Assembly (NCBI GenBank): GCA_002390745.1
Contig: DGQK01000058.1
Span: 29,872-48,784, forward strand
Direction of reading: 5' to 3'
From: Bacteroidetes bacterium UBA4416
Lineage (GTDB): Bacteria; Bacteroidota; Bacteroidia; B-17B0; Aurantibacillaceae
DNA length: 18,913 nt
In this document: positions 8,485 to 15,348 of the stretch, one piece after another
How positions within the stretch are numbered: the first letter of the stretch is position 1
How the letters are laid out: the number at the start of each line of letters is the position of its first letter
The notes under the pieces: generated by a model
What the model was told of the DNA's origin: nothing
The model's input: only the letters and a program-made list of their open reading frames with translations
The model's database searches: none
Program-made: the position numbers and the translations under genes

Positions 8485-8503
8485 GTAAATTTACAAAGTA
8501 AAC
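8485..8503. promoter_or_regulatory. Inverted-repeat operator candidate over the merR-type promoter
   Basis: The sequence GTAAATTTACaaaGTAAAC contains a perfect 10-base palindrome (GTAAATTTAC, 8485-8494) and a second inverted repeat, TTTAC-aaa-GTAAA (8490-8502), sharing a half-site. Read on the minus strand, the segment 8494-8501 is TTACTTTG, one base off the -7 consensus, placed just ahead of the regulator's ATG at 8481. A protein bound here would block that promoter. The arrangement suggests an autoregulatory site; the binding protein is inferred. Confidence 0.5.
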
Positions 8504-8571
8504 ATCGGATTTTTAAAATTGTTTTCAGCAAGCAGGAAGCGTTGCCATTTTAATTTTCGCATTCCGAATGG

Positions 8572-8579
8572 TATCTTTG
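8572..8579 (+). promoter_or_regulatory. -7 promoter element (TATCTTTG) for the YdcF-like gene
   Basis: TATCTTTG matches TAnnTTTG exactly. The ATG of the next gene is at 8587, 7 bases downstream, so the transcript would be leaderless or nearly so. A TTG at 8542-8544 is farther upstream than usual for a -33 element. Confidence 0.5.
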
Positions 8580-8586
8580 AGCATCT

Positions 8587-9231
8587 ATGCCGAAAACCTC
8601 TTTCCATGTTTTAACCATTTGCATCGTTCTGGGTGTTGTTTTCCTCTCTTCCTGCTCGTCTGCCAGGCTTTACAAAAGGGCTCTTGCCGCCAAACCGTAT
8701 GATGTGATCATTGTGCCCGGCATTCCTTTCAATGGCAAGGAATGGGATCTGAAAATGAAAGGCCGTGTCATCTGGGCCGACTACCTCCTCCGTAAAGGCA
8801 TTGCCACACACGTGATCTTTTCGGGAGCTGCCGTGTATACACCGTATACCGAAGCCAGGGTCATGGCGATGTATGCCCGTGCACTGGGAACGCCCGACAG
8901 CTGCATCTTTACAGAAGAAAAGGCGGAGCATAGCACGGAGAATGTGTATTACGCTTACCTGATGGCAAAGAAGCTTGGCTTTCGTAGTATAGCGCTGGCT
9001 ACGGATCCGTACCAATCCAATATGCTGAAAGGCTTCATCAAACGGCATCATCTGTCGGTGGCGCGCATCCCGTTCAGGATCCGCATCCTGATGAAGATCG
9101 ATGACGTGCATCCTGTGATCGATGCCTCCCCGGCCAGGGTAGACCCTTTCAGGCCGATCACGCAAACGCAGAGCCGGAGATACCGTCGCAATGGCACACG
9201 CGGAAAGAACATTGTATTCGATCTGCCCTAA
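8587..9231 (+). CDS. YdcF/DUF218-family lipoprotein-like protein
   Basis: A 214-residue protein of the YdcF/SanA (DUF218) family. It begins with a hydrophobic export segment (residues 7-20) and a lipobox LSSC with Cys23, so it is probably an envelope lipoprotein. The family core follows: DVIIVPG (about 39-45), a THVIFSG strand, the acidic HSTENVYYA helix corresponding to the family 'S-x-N-T-x-E-N' region, and an ATDPYQSNML segment. Related proteins such as SanA affect envelope barrier function and vancomycin sensitivity, but their reaction is poorly known. The last 45 residues are basic and appear lineage-specific. The ATG is set by the signal sequence and by the promoter element just upstream. 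It is transcribed divergently from the CarH-like regulator, which could therefore control it; that is inference. Confidence 0.85.
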   Translation: MPKTSFHVLTICIVLGVVFLSSCSSARLYKRALAAKPYDVIIVPGIPFNGKEWDLKMKGRVIWADYLLRKGIATHVIFSGAAVYTPYTEARVMAMYARALGTPDSCIFTEEKAEHSTENVYYAYLMAKKLGFRSIALATDPYQSNMLKGFIKRHHLSVARIPFRIRILMKIDDVHPVIDASPARVDPFRPITQTQSRRYRRNGTRGKNIVFDLP

Positions 9232-9272
9232 GCGCGGTGCTCCCTACCCCGGGCATCACATCCGTTTTTTAT

Positions 9273-9280
9273 TATCTTTG
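9273..9280 (+). promoter_or_regulatory. -7 promoter element (TATCTTTG) for the Crp/Fnr-family gene
   Basis: TATCTTTG is an exact match to TAnnTTTG. Transcription would begin near 9287, giving a leader of about 50 bases to the ATG at 9336. It also lies downstream of the first in-frame ATG (9237), which argues against that ATG as the start. No good -33 TTG is seen. Confidence 0.45.
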
Positions 9281-9335
9281 GCGGGCAGTACGCCCTGGCC
9301 AACCCTGCTCTGGTATTATTCCGCAATCAAGCTCT

Positions 9336-9905
9336 ATGGATCATAAACTGCTAAATCACTTTCTGAGATTCGGCTCCTTGTCTGACGAGGAGATCGCCGC
9401 CATTGACAGCACCATGAGCCGGAAATCGTTTCTGAAAGGCACATTGCTCCTGAAAGCGGGGCAGCACTCGAACGAAGCCTTTTTTGTACTGGAAGGTATT
9501 GTACGCCAGTTCTATCTGATTGACGGAAGTGAAAAAACGAGCGAGTTTTTCACAGAAGGGCAATGGGTATTATCAAACAACAACCTGGCGCATGATATGC
9601 CCTCGGGCCACTACCTCGAGTGCAGCTCAGATTGCCTGCTCCTGGTAGGAAACAGCGCCAAAGGCGAAGATCTGTACAGCCGCTACCCTAACCTTGGCGC
9701 CATTTCGCGCAAACTCATGGAGGCTGTTTTTTTAGAACAGCAATCGAAACTGGAAGCGTTTGTTGCCGGCAGTCCCCAAAAACGCTACCTCAGCCTGCTC
9801 CGGCAAAAACCGGTATTGTTTCAGCAGGTGCCTTTATACCATATTGCCAGCTACATTGGTATTACCCCCGAATCACTGAGCCGGATCCGCAAGCGGATCA
9901 GATGA
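9336..9905 (+). CDS. Crp/Fnr-family transcriptional regulator
   Basis: A 189-residue regulator. Residues about 10-115 form a cyclic-nucleotide-binding-type beta roll (LKGTLLLKAGQHSNEAFFVLEGIVRQFY). A long dimerisation helix follows, then a short C-terminal helix-turn-helix ending in ASYIGITPESLSRIRKRI. The compact C-terminus is normal for the Bacteroidota branch of this family. I do not see the phosphate-binding RxS signature that binds cAMP in E. coli Crp, nor Fnr-type cysteines, so the ligand is unknown. An in-frame ATG exists at 9237, but the 33 residues it would add look like untranslated sequence and contain the promoter element, so 9336 is preferred. The 3' end overlaps the convergent DUF4386 gene by 33 bases. 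The regulator may control that neighbour; this is inference. Confidence 0.88.
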   Translation: MDHKLLNHFLRFGSLSDEEIAAIDSTMSRKSFLKGTLLLKAGQHSNEAFFVLEGIVRQFYLIDGSEKTSEFFTEGQWVLSNNNLAHDMPSGHYLECSSDCLLLVGNSAKGEDLYSRYPNLGAISRKLMEAVFLEQQSKLEAFVAGSPQKRYLSLLRQKPVLFQQVPLYHIASYIGITPESLSRIRKRIR

Positions 9906-10586
9906 GGTAGCCATGTACTTCCGAAATGCCTCTCCCCTTACGCCTTTGGTAAGCAGCCATCCCACCATCATCACTTCTCCAGGCCAGGTGTATTCGCTGA
10001 TAACGACCCTGACAGAAGGAAACAAAAAGAACAGGGTAAAATCTGCCAGGTAGCCGATGCAGGTCAGGATCAAAAAGTAGCCGATGATCCGGGGGATGTA
10101 CGTGGATTTAATTACCAGGTAAGCCATCGGGAGCAACCACAGCCCGAAAAAAATACCCACAAGCTGCATCCCATAAGCATGGCATTGAAGCAATACGGAA
10201 AGCAGGGCATGAACCTGCTGAGGAGAAAAGGCCTGCAACACCAGGGGGCTTTTAAGCAGCAGCAGCGCCCCTATATGGGCCAGTTCATTCAGCAGGCTGA
10301 TGGGGGTTACAACGAGGGTGCATATCCAGATGGCCCTGGCATAGCGCGCATTTACAGGAGAAAGCACCTTCCTGATGTAATAGGCTGTAGCGATGGTAAC
10401 AAGCGCGCAAAGAACTGCGCTAAAAATGCTCAGGCGAAGCAGGCCTTCGTGGGCAAGCATGAGCCCTGCCGTTTGCTGCCAGTCGTCGCCGGCCATCAAT
10501 GCTTTCGGAAGATACATGATCCCAAAAACGCCTAATGGGATTTGAAGAAGGTACAGAAATCCGGCGATCCGGGCTGTGTTTTTCAT
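9873..10586 (-). CDS. DUF4386 domain-containing integral membrane protein
   Basis: A 237-residue polytopic membrane protein with about six hydrophobic helices, beginning with ARIAGFLYLLQIPLGVFG, the typical DUF4386 start. Later membrane segments include the regions around LSIFSAVLCALVTIA, WICTLVVTPISLL, LVGIFFGLWLLPMAY and IIGYFLILTCIGYL. The function of DUF4386 proteins is unknown. The frame is open to an ATG at 10622 with another at 10601. I chose 10586 because it begins at the conserved MKNTARIAGF and leaves a leader after the promoter-like element at 10620-10627. The last 33 bases overlap the convergent Crp/Fnr-type gene. Genes of these two families are, from memory, often neighbours in Bacteroidota, so a functional pairing is possible but not shown here. 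Confidence 0.82.
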   Translation of the reverse strand: MKNTARIAGFLYLLQIPLGVFGIMYLPKALMAGDDWQQTAGLMLAHEGLLRLSIFSAVLCALVTIATAYYIRKVLSPVNARYARAIWICTLVVTPISLLNELAHIGALLLLKSPLVLQAFSPQQVHALLSVLLQCHAYGMQLVGIFFGLWLLPMAYLVIKSTYIPRIIGYFLILTCIGYLADFTLFFLFPSVRVVISEYTWPGEVMMVGWLLTKGVRGEAFRKYMATSSDPLADPAQ

Positions 10587-10619
10587 GGTCGTGATGGTCA
10601 TTTTGTAGTGATTTGACCG

Positions 10620-10627
10620 CAAAACTA
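10620..10627 (-). promoter_or_regulatory. -7 promoter element (TAGTTTTG) for the DUF4386 gene
   Basis: Minus-strand TAGTTTTG matches TAnnTTTG. Transcription would start near 10613, leaving a leader of about 27 bases to the ATG at 10586 and placing the ATG at 10622 outside the mRNA. No clear -33 element is seen. Confidence 0.45.
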
Positions 10628-10665
10628 ACCAGGCTCCTCTCCGTTTCTCCTTGACTTTGGGTAAG

Positions 10666-10685
10666 AAATAACATGACCGTTATTT
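10666..10685. repeat. Inverted repeat in the divergent DUF4386/lipoprotein intergenic region
   Basis: AAATAAC-atgacc-GTTATTT is a perfect 7-base inverted repeat with a 6-base spacer. It lies upstream of both divergent genes. The symmetry and 6-base spacer would suit a dimeric regulator; the adjacent Crp/Fnr-family protein is a candidate, but only by proximity. Confidence 0.4.
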
Positions 10686-10780
10686 TACTAATCCCCCGGG
10701 GCATCGCCAGGCAATAAAATAACAGATGATGCGTTGATGAACCATTATTTATTTTCAATAACCATAAACTCCTCTGTTTT

Positions 10781-11137
10781 ATGAAACTTCTTTTTATGTT
10801 ACTCTTCGGTGCCACCATCGTATTTAGCTCCTGCAAAAAAGACCGTGTATGCTCCTGCACACTTACCAAGACAGGAACCACCACCACAACCGCCGCTCTC
10901 ACGTTTTCAGTGCCTATTGTGGGTAACGTTCCCATCGTTGACACCTCATTTGTGACACCGGTCAGCGAAGTGCAGATCTACGACAAAACGATCATGGATG
11001 TGAACAAGCGCACCGCCAAACAAAACTGCGTGAGCTATAAGGAGCCCTACAGCGAAACCATCACCAATTCGGCTCCTCCTCTACAGCTCACTACCAAAAG
11101 CGTGGGAGAGAATGTATACAAGTGTGAGCTGAAATAA
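10781..11137 (+). CDS. Small cysteine-containing lipoprotein, function unknown
   Basis: A 118-residue predicted lipoprotein. A short hydrophobic segment (residues 3-15) ends in the lipobox FSSC with Cys18, followed by the charged KKDR. Four more cysteines follow: CSC just after the lipidation site, one in KQNC, and one in the C-terminal VYKCEL. These could form disulfides in the periplasm. A threonine-rich stretch (TGTTTTTAAL) comes after the first pair. I do not recognise a named domain. It resembles the many small 'hypothetical lipoprotein' genes of Bacteroidota. Its stop is only four bases from the stop of the convergent comM gene, with no terminator hairpin between them. Confidence 0.75.
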   Translation: MKLLFMLLFGATIVFSSCKKDRVCSCTLTKTGTTTTTAALTFSVPIVGNVPIVDTSFVTPVSEVQIYDKTIMDVNKRTAKQNCVSYKEPYSETITNSAPPLQLTTKSVGENVYKCELK

Positions 11138-11141
11138 CCGA

Positions 11142-12680
11142 TCAGCCTGCCCAGCCCTCGCGGTCGAGGCTTCGGTATTGAATGGCTTCCGACACATGGG
11201 CGCTTTCGATCCGGTCCGAAGCTTCAAGGTCGGCAATGGTCCTGGCTACTTTCAGGATGCGGTCGTAGGCCCGCGCCGAAAGGCCCAGGCGCTCCATCGC
11301 TGTTTTTAATAAGCTGTTGCCGGCCTCATCCAATGTGCAGTAATCCCTCAGGTCCTTGCTGCGCATCTGTGCGTTGCAATACAGGCCTTCCGTGTTGCGG
11401 TAACGCTGTGTTTGCCGCTCCCTTGCACGGATCACCCGATCCCTGATCTCACGGCTGCTTTCGGCATGTTGTTGTTTATTTAGTTCGCTGAAAGGCACGG
11501 GGGTGACCTCCACATGCAGGTCGATGCGATCAAGCAGTGGCCCTGAAATTTTGCTCAGGTACTTTTGCACAATACCGGGCCCGCACACACAGTCTTTTTC
11601 CGGGTGGTTGTAGTAGCCGCAGGGACAAGGATTCATGCTGGCCATAAGCATAAAGCTGGCGGGATACTCCACGCTGAAACGCGCCCGCGCAATGCTCACG
11701 ATGCGGTCTTCCAGCGGCTGGCGCATCACCTCGAGCACCGTGCGCTTAAACTCCGGAAGCTCATCGAGGAATAATACACCGTTATGGGCCAGTGAGATCT
11801 CTCCGGGTTGCACATTCATGCCTCCACCAACGAGGGCCACGTCCGATATCGTGTGATGCGGATTGCGAAAAGGGCGCCGTGTGACAAGTCCCTGGGCCTT
11901 GACCGTTTTGCCCGCAACGCTATGGATCTTGGTCGTTTCGAGGGCTTCGTCGAGGGTAAGCGGTGGCAAAATGGATGGCATGCGCTTGCTCAGCATGGTT
12001 TTGCCGGCTCCCGGAGGGCCGATCAGGATCACATTGTGGCCGCCGGCAGCAGCTATTTCCAATGCGCGCTTGATGTTTTCCTGGCCTTTGACATCCGAGA
12101 AATCAAACTCAATGTTGTCGAGCTTCGACAGGAATTCCTGGCTGATGTCGATATGGGTCTGCCTGAGTGCAGCGCTTCCGTTGAAAAAATCGATCACCTG
12201 CCTGATGTTGCTCACGCCATACACTTCCAGGCCTTCTACCACAGCCGCTTCGCGGGCATTCTCCTCCGGCAGGATAAATCCTTTAAAGCCTTCCTGCTTT
12301 GCTTTGATCGCAATAGGCAAGGTTCCTTTCACCGGGCGCAACTCTCCGTCGAGCGACAGCTCGCCCATGATGATGTAATTGCCAATCTCTTCCGACAGGA
12401 TCTGCTCCGAAGCCGCTAAAATGCCTACGGCAATGGTAAGGTCGTAAGCCGAGCCCTCCTTGCGGATATCGGCGGGCGCCATATTGATCGTGATCTGTTT
12501 TCCGGGAATCTTGAGATCGTTGTTCTTCAAGGCAGCGTCGATGCGCTGATGACTTTCTTTGACGGCGCTGTCGGGCAGCCCTACCATGTGAAACATAATC
12601 CCCTGGCCAATATTTACCTCAACAGTTACTGTCGTGGCCGTGATGCCATGCACGGCGCTTCCAAACGTTTTTACCAACAT
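11142..12680 (-). CDS. comM: ComM/YifB-family AAA+ ATPase (Mg-chelatase-like)
   Basis: A 512-residue member of the ComM/YifB family. The N-terminal 170 residues are the Lon-protease-like ChlI domain. The AAA+ domain has Walker A GPPGAGKT (221-228), Walker B VLFLDE (302-307), a cysteine cluster PCPCGYY with Cys352/354 and Cys364/366 that probably binds zinc, and LLDRIDLHVEV at 382-392. The C-terminal Mg-chelatase lid domain follows. In naturally transformable bacteria, ComM is a hexameric helicase that drives branch migration while single-stranded DNA is integrated. Many non-competent bacteria also have it, probably for recombination. The length and motifs are standard. It stands alone on the minus strand, with a -7 element close to its start and a convergent lipoprotein gene at its 3' end. 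Confidence 0.95.
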   Translation of the reverse strand: MLVKTFGSAVHGITATTVTVEVNIGQGIMFHMVGLPDSAVKESHQRIDAALKNNDLKIPGKQITINMAPADIRKEGSAYDLTIAVGILAASEQILSEEIGNYIIMGELSLDGELRPVKGTLPIAIKAKQEGFKGFILPEENAREAAVVEGLEVYGVSNIRQVIDFFNGSAALRQTHIDISQEFLSKLDNIEFDFSDVKGQENIKRALEIAAAGGHNVILIGPPGAGKTMLSKRMPSILPPLTLDEALETTKIHSVAGKTVKAQGLVTRRPFRNPHHTISDVALVGGGMNVQPGEISLAHNGVLFLDELPEFKRTVLEVMRQPLEDRIVSIARARFSVEYPASFMLMASMNPCPCGYYNHPEKDCVCGPGIVQKYLSKISGPLLDRIDLHVEVTPVPFSELNKQQHAESSREIRDRVIRARERQTQRYRNTEGLYCNAQMRSKDLRDYCTLDEAGNSLLKTAMERLGLSARAYDRILKVARTIADLEASDRIESAHVSEAIQYRSLDREGWAG

Positions 12681-12703
12681 GCTCTTTCAGTTTTTTCTTG
12701 CCG

Positions 12704-12711
12704 CAAAGTTA
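12704..12711 (-). promoter_or_regulatory. -7 promoter element (TAACTTTG) for comM
   Basis: Minus-strand TAACTTTG matches TAnnTTTG. Transcription would start around 12697, about 17 bases before the ATG at 12680. No clear -33 element is visible. Confidence 0.5.
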
Positions 12712-12817
12712 TAGACAAAAAATCCCGGCACTTTGCTATAATTTGTAGCATAGCTGTTTTTCGCTGATTCTGCAAGGGTTTCAGAGCCATTCACAAAACA
12801 GCACCCTCCTTTACAGA

Positions 12818-12825
12818 TAATTTTG
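12818..12825 (+). promoter_or_regulatory. -7 promoter element (TAATTTTG) for the GT-C-like gene
   Basis: TAATTTTG matches TAnnTTTG. The expected start of transcription is near 12832, only about 7 bases before the ATG at 12839, so the leader would be very short. The rest of the 158-base divergent gap to comM shows nothing else I can name. Confidence 0.5.
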
Positions 12826-12838
12826 TAATATTGAACGC

Positions 12839-14317
12839 ATGCAGCGCGCCAAATCATACCTCAAACTATCTTATAGTTTGATCGCTCTTTCAGGCCTGGC
12901 TTTACTGGTGTATGTTATTCTGAAAGCGAAGCAGGCTTCCTTCACGCACGACGAAAGCTTTACTTACCTGGACTATGTTCACCAATCCTTCATGGATATT
13001 ATTTCCTACAAAACGCCTTACACAAATAACCATATCCTCAATACATTATTGATGAAATACGCGGAGGAGCTATGGGGCAGTACGGAGCTGGTGCTGCGAC
13101 TGCCTAATATCCTGGCCTGCCTCATTTACCTCATCTACGGATTCCTGCTTTTGCGCCGCATGCCCCCGGTGATGCTCTTTCCGGCGTTTCTCTGCCTGCT
13201 GTGCCACATGCAGCTTTGCGATTTCTTTTCCCTGGCGCGCGGCTACGGCTTGTCCTTTGCCTTTATGCTCATGAGCCTGTACCACCTGATCCGTTATTTT
13301 GAAAAGCCGGAAAACAGGCAGCTGATCCTTTTCCATGCAGGATCACTCCTGGCCATCCTCAGCAACTTTTCGCTTATCAATGTATACCTGTCTGCCCTGG
13401 TTGCTTATAATCTGATCAGCTGGTACAGATCCCGGCTCCACGCTTCTGCTCCGCCCTACCGTTTCCTGCGCGAAAACCGCATTCACCTCTGGGCCCTGCT
13501 CGTATTTGTAGCCATTCTGTATGAGCCTGTCCGCCGTATCTCCAAGCAAGGGATGCTCAATTTCGGAGGCAAGGAGGGCTTTCTGGAAAACACCTTCGGC
13601 TCGCTCATCGGCGGTGCGTTCTACGAAACCCCACTCGGCCATCCTTTATATACGGTGATTAAATTCACCATGCTGCTTGTGCTCGTAGTTACCGGGCTGC
13701 TTATCGGCTGGCAGATGTTTTGCAAAAACCGCCGCTTCTTCGCAGATCACATCGCCTTATGCACAACATGGCTGATCCTGATGGGCATCGTGGTTTTATC
13801 GTACCTGCAACATTACCTGATCCGCAACGATTTCTATGGCGGGCGTTTTGCGTTGTTCATCTATCCGCTGTTCATGCTCAACCTGCTTTTTCTGATGAAT
13901 TATGCTTACAGAAGCCGCTTCCGCTTTTTTCCTCCGGTGTTTGTATACAGCCTGGCGCTGGCACTGGCCTTTAACTTCTCGCTGAACATGAACCTGCGTT
14001 TTTACAAAGACTGGAAGTACGATTCCGGCACCAAAACCGTCATGACCATCCTGGCTGAAGACCAGTCCAGGCGGCAGCCGGCCGGCAAACCTGTAAGCCT
14101 TGGCATCAACTGGCTCTTTGAGCCTTCCACTAATTTCTACCGCTACACGCGCAACCTGTCCTGGCTCAAAAAAACCCACCGCAAAGGTGCAAAGGCCGGC
14201 GACGACTACTTTTACATGCTTGAGTCCGACACCAATTCCTACCTCGCCAAAGGAAAGCCAAGGCTGTTTTTCCTGGAAGGAGTGAAGGTATTTTTGGCGA
14301 AAAATCAGACCGAATAA
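12839..14317 (+). CDS. GT-C fold membrane glycosyltransferase candidate (family 39/PMT-2-like)
   Basis: A 492-residue protein with about ten hydrophobic segments and a soluble C-terminal part of about 110 residues. The first membrane helix (about 11-28) is followed by a loop with HDES (37-40), an Asp-Glu pair placed like the catalytic or metal-binding DE of GT-C enzymes. NNH (63-65) and WGSTELVLRLP (79-89) then match the pattern seen in PMT-2/ArnT-like proteins. Such enzymes transfer sugars from polyprenyl-phosphate donors to lipids or proteins at the membrane. The acceptor and sugar are unknown, and no polysaccharide or lipid A genes lie nearby. The assignment rests on topology and these motifs, so an uncharacterised membrane protein of the same fold remains possible. 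Only weak AT-rich pairing is found after the stop. Confidence 0.7.
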   Translation: MQRAKSYLKLSYSLIALSGLALLVYVILKAKQASFTHDESFTYLDYVHQSFMDIISYKTPYTNNHILNTLLMKYAEELWGSTELVLRLPNILACLIYLIYGFLLLRRMPPVMLFPAFLCLLCHMQLCDFFSLARGYGLSFAFMLMSLYHLIRYFEKPENRQLILFHAGSLLAILSNFSLINVYLSALVAYNLISWYRSRLHASAPPYRFLRENRIHLWALLVFVAILYEPVRRISKQGMLNFGGKEGFLENTFGSLIGGAFYETPLGHPLYTVIKFTMLLVLVVTGLLIGWQMFCKNRRFFADHIALCTTWLILMGIVVLSYLQHYLIRNDFYGGRFALFIYPLFMLNLLFLMNYAYRSRFRFFPPVFVYSLALALAFNFSLNMNLRFYKDWKYDSGTKTVMTILAEDQSRRQPAGKPVSLGINWLFEPSTNFYRYTRNLSWLKKTHRKGAKAGDDYFYMLESDTNSYLAKGKPRLFFLEGVKVFLAKNQTE

Positions 14318-14371
14318 TATTAACAACACCGAATTATTTTTTTAGAGGGATTAATTTTCTGAGATAAATTG

Positions 14372-14379
14372 TATATTTA
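14372..14379 (+). promoter_or_regulatory. Possible -7 promoter element for the small secreted protein gene
   Basis: TATATTTA differs from TAnnTTTG only at the last base and lies 28 bases before the ATG at 14407, in a very AT-rich stretch. The gene also has its own strong terminator, which fits an independent transcription unit. No convincing -33 element is seen. Confidence 0.35.
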
Positions 14380-14406
14380 TCACTCTAATAAAAAACAAGC
14401 AGGATT

Positions 14407-14853
14407 ATGGTTAAAAAATTACTTGTTGCTCTTTCTATTATAGGTTCGGCGGCACACTTTCAGGCTCAGACAACCGCACCCGCCGATGATCTTAATTGCT
14501 ATAACAAATGGTCTGTGAAATTTGATTCGCGTGGAGCGGAAGATGTAGCGGATGGCGTATACACCGATGTGATCGTGACATCCCGGGTGGGTGGAAAAGC
14601 GAATTGCTGGAGCGGAAAAGCCGAAGTGCTTCACAATAAATTACTGAGATGCTACATTACCCTCGAAGACGGAACCTATGAAGAGGTAAAGCGCACCTGG
14701 AAAAATGGTTCTAACAAAGAAGTGGCGATCGTGAATGGTATCAGTACCTCTATGGTTACTGTTCACAATGAGCTGATCAATGTTCTCTGGCCTAATAAGA
14801 TCAAAGCCAAAAAACCGGCAGCCAAAAAAGCTCCGGAGCCTACCGACGACTAA
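14407..14853 (+). CDS. Small secreted protein of unknown function
   Basis: A 148-residue protein that I do not recognise. It has a clear signal peptide: MVKK, a hydrophobic core (about 5-15) and a likely cleavage after FQA at about residue 20, so it should be periplasmic or secreted. The mature part has three cysteines, each in an aromatic context (NCYNKW, NCWSG, RCYITL), and beta-strand-like segments such as GVYTDVIVTSRVGG and TYEEVKRTWKNG. The C-terminus changes to a lysine/alanine/proline tail (KIKAKKPAAKKAPEP) ending in acidic residues. This tail resembles a flexible linker or a surface/nucleic-acid-binding extension. It stands between a promoter-like element and a perfect terminator, so it is probably transcribed alone and perhaps strongly. 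The Ser/Thr-poor AT-rich start codons look like an expressed gene rather than chance. Confidence 0.75.
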   Translation: MVKKLLVALSIIGSAAHFQAQTTAPADDLNCYNKWSVKFDSRGAEDVADGVYTDVIVTSRVGGKANCWSGKAEVLHNKLLRCYITLEDGTYEEVKRTWKNGSNKEVAIVNGISTSMVTVHNELINVLWPNKIKAKKPAAKKAPEPTDD

Positions 14854-14894
14854 TTTCATTTTCTAAATAACTGATTTTCATACCCTCTTTTATG

Positions 14895-14933
14895 GCGTTT
14901 TACCGCTTATTTTCGGTAAAACGCTATTTTTTT
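14895..14933 (+). terminator. Rho-independent terminator after the small secreted protein gene
   Basis: GCGTTTTACCG (14895-14905) pairs perfectly with CGGTAAAACGC (14914-14924) around an 8-base loop, and is followed by TATTTTTTTG. The 11-base stem and T-tract make this a strong intrinsic terminator. It insulates the downstream HU promoter. Confidence 0.88.
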
Positions 14934-14956
14934 GCAGAAAAAAGGACGTTAAATTT

Positions 14957-14984
14957 TTGATTTACAATAAAAAGCCTATATTTG
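14957..14984 (+). promoter_or_regulatory. Bacteroidota-type promoter for the HU operon
   Basis: TTG at 14957-14959 and TATATTTG at 14977-14984 are 17 bases apart. Both match the Bacteroidota -33 (TTG) and -7 (TAnnTTTG) consensus elements, and this is the best-formed promoter in the window. Transcription would begin near 14991, giving a leader of about 40 bases to the HU ATG at 15031. Confidence 0.75.
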
Positions 14985-15030
14985 CAGCCCGATTTTCATT
15001 TTTAAATCGCTGATCCTAAATATTTTGTAA

Positions 15031-15348
15031 ATGACAAAAGCAGATATAGTAAACGAAATTTCAGAGAAAACCGGTATCGAAAAGATCGTGGTTCAAACAA
15101 CCGTGGAAGCTTTTATGAAATCGATCCGTACTTCTATGACTGAAGGCAAGAATGTGTACTTACGTGGCTTCGGAACATTCGTTGTGAAAAAACGTGCTGA
15201 AAAAGTAGGCCGTAATATTTCAAAAAACACAACGGTGATCATTCCCGCACACTTCATTCCTGCCTTCAAACCCGCAAAAACTTTCTCAGAAAGGGTAAAG
15301 CGAAATGTAAAAGTGGCTGAACCTCTGGATAACAAACAAGTTGAATAA
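15031..15348 (+). CDS. HU/IHF-family nucleoid DNA-binding protein
   Basis: A 105-residue HU-family protein. HU dimers bend and compact DNA and assist recombination and replication. The helical N-terminal half (MTKADIVNEISEKTGI onward) is followed by the conserved GFGTF turn (46-50). The DNA-binding arm carries GRN where other HU proteins have GRNP, and the body ends in IPAHFIPAFKPAK, the form common in Bacteroidota. A 15-residue tail (VKRNVKVAEPLDNK) extends beyond the usual 90-residue length. It has the best promoter in the window and a strong terminator just upstream. Its stop overlaps the next start as TAATG, so it is translationally coupled to the TPR membrane protein. Confidence 0.95.
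   Translation: MTKADIVNEISEKTGIEKIVVQTTVEAFMKSIRTSMTEGKNVYLRGFGTFVVKKRAEKVGRNISKNTTVIIPAHFIPAFKPAKTFSERVKRNVKVAEPLDNKQVE

Noticed and set aside
9237..9335. Upstream ATG extension of the Crp/Fnr-family gene
   Set aside because: The added residues are not family-like and the segment contains an exact TAnnTTTG promoter element.
14311..14342. AATAAT/ATTATT pairing after the GT-C-like gene as a terminator
   Set aside because: The stem is short and made only of A-T pairs; the following T-run alone is not enough to call a terminator.
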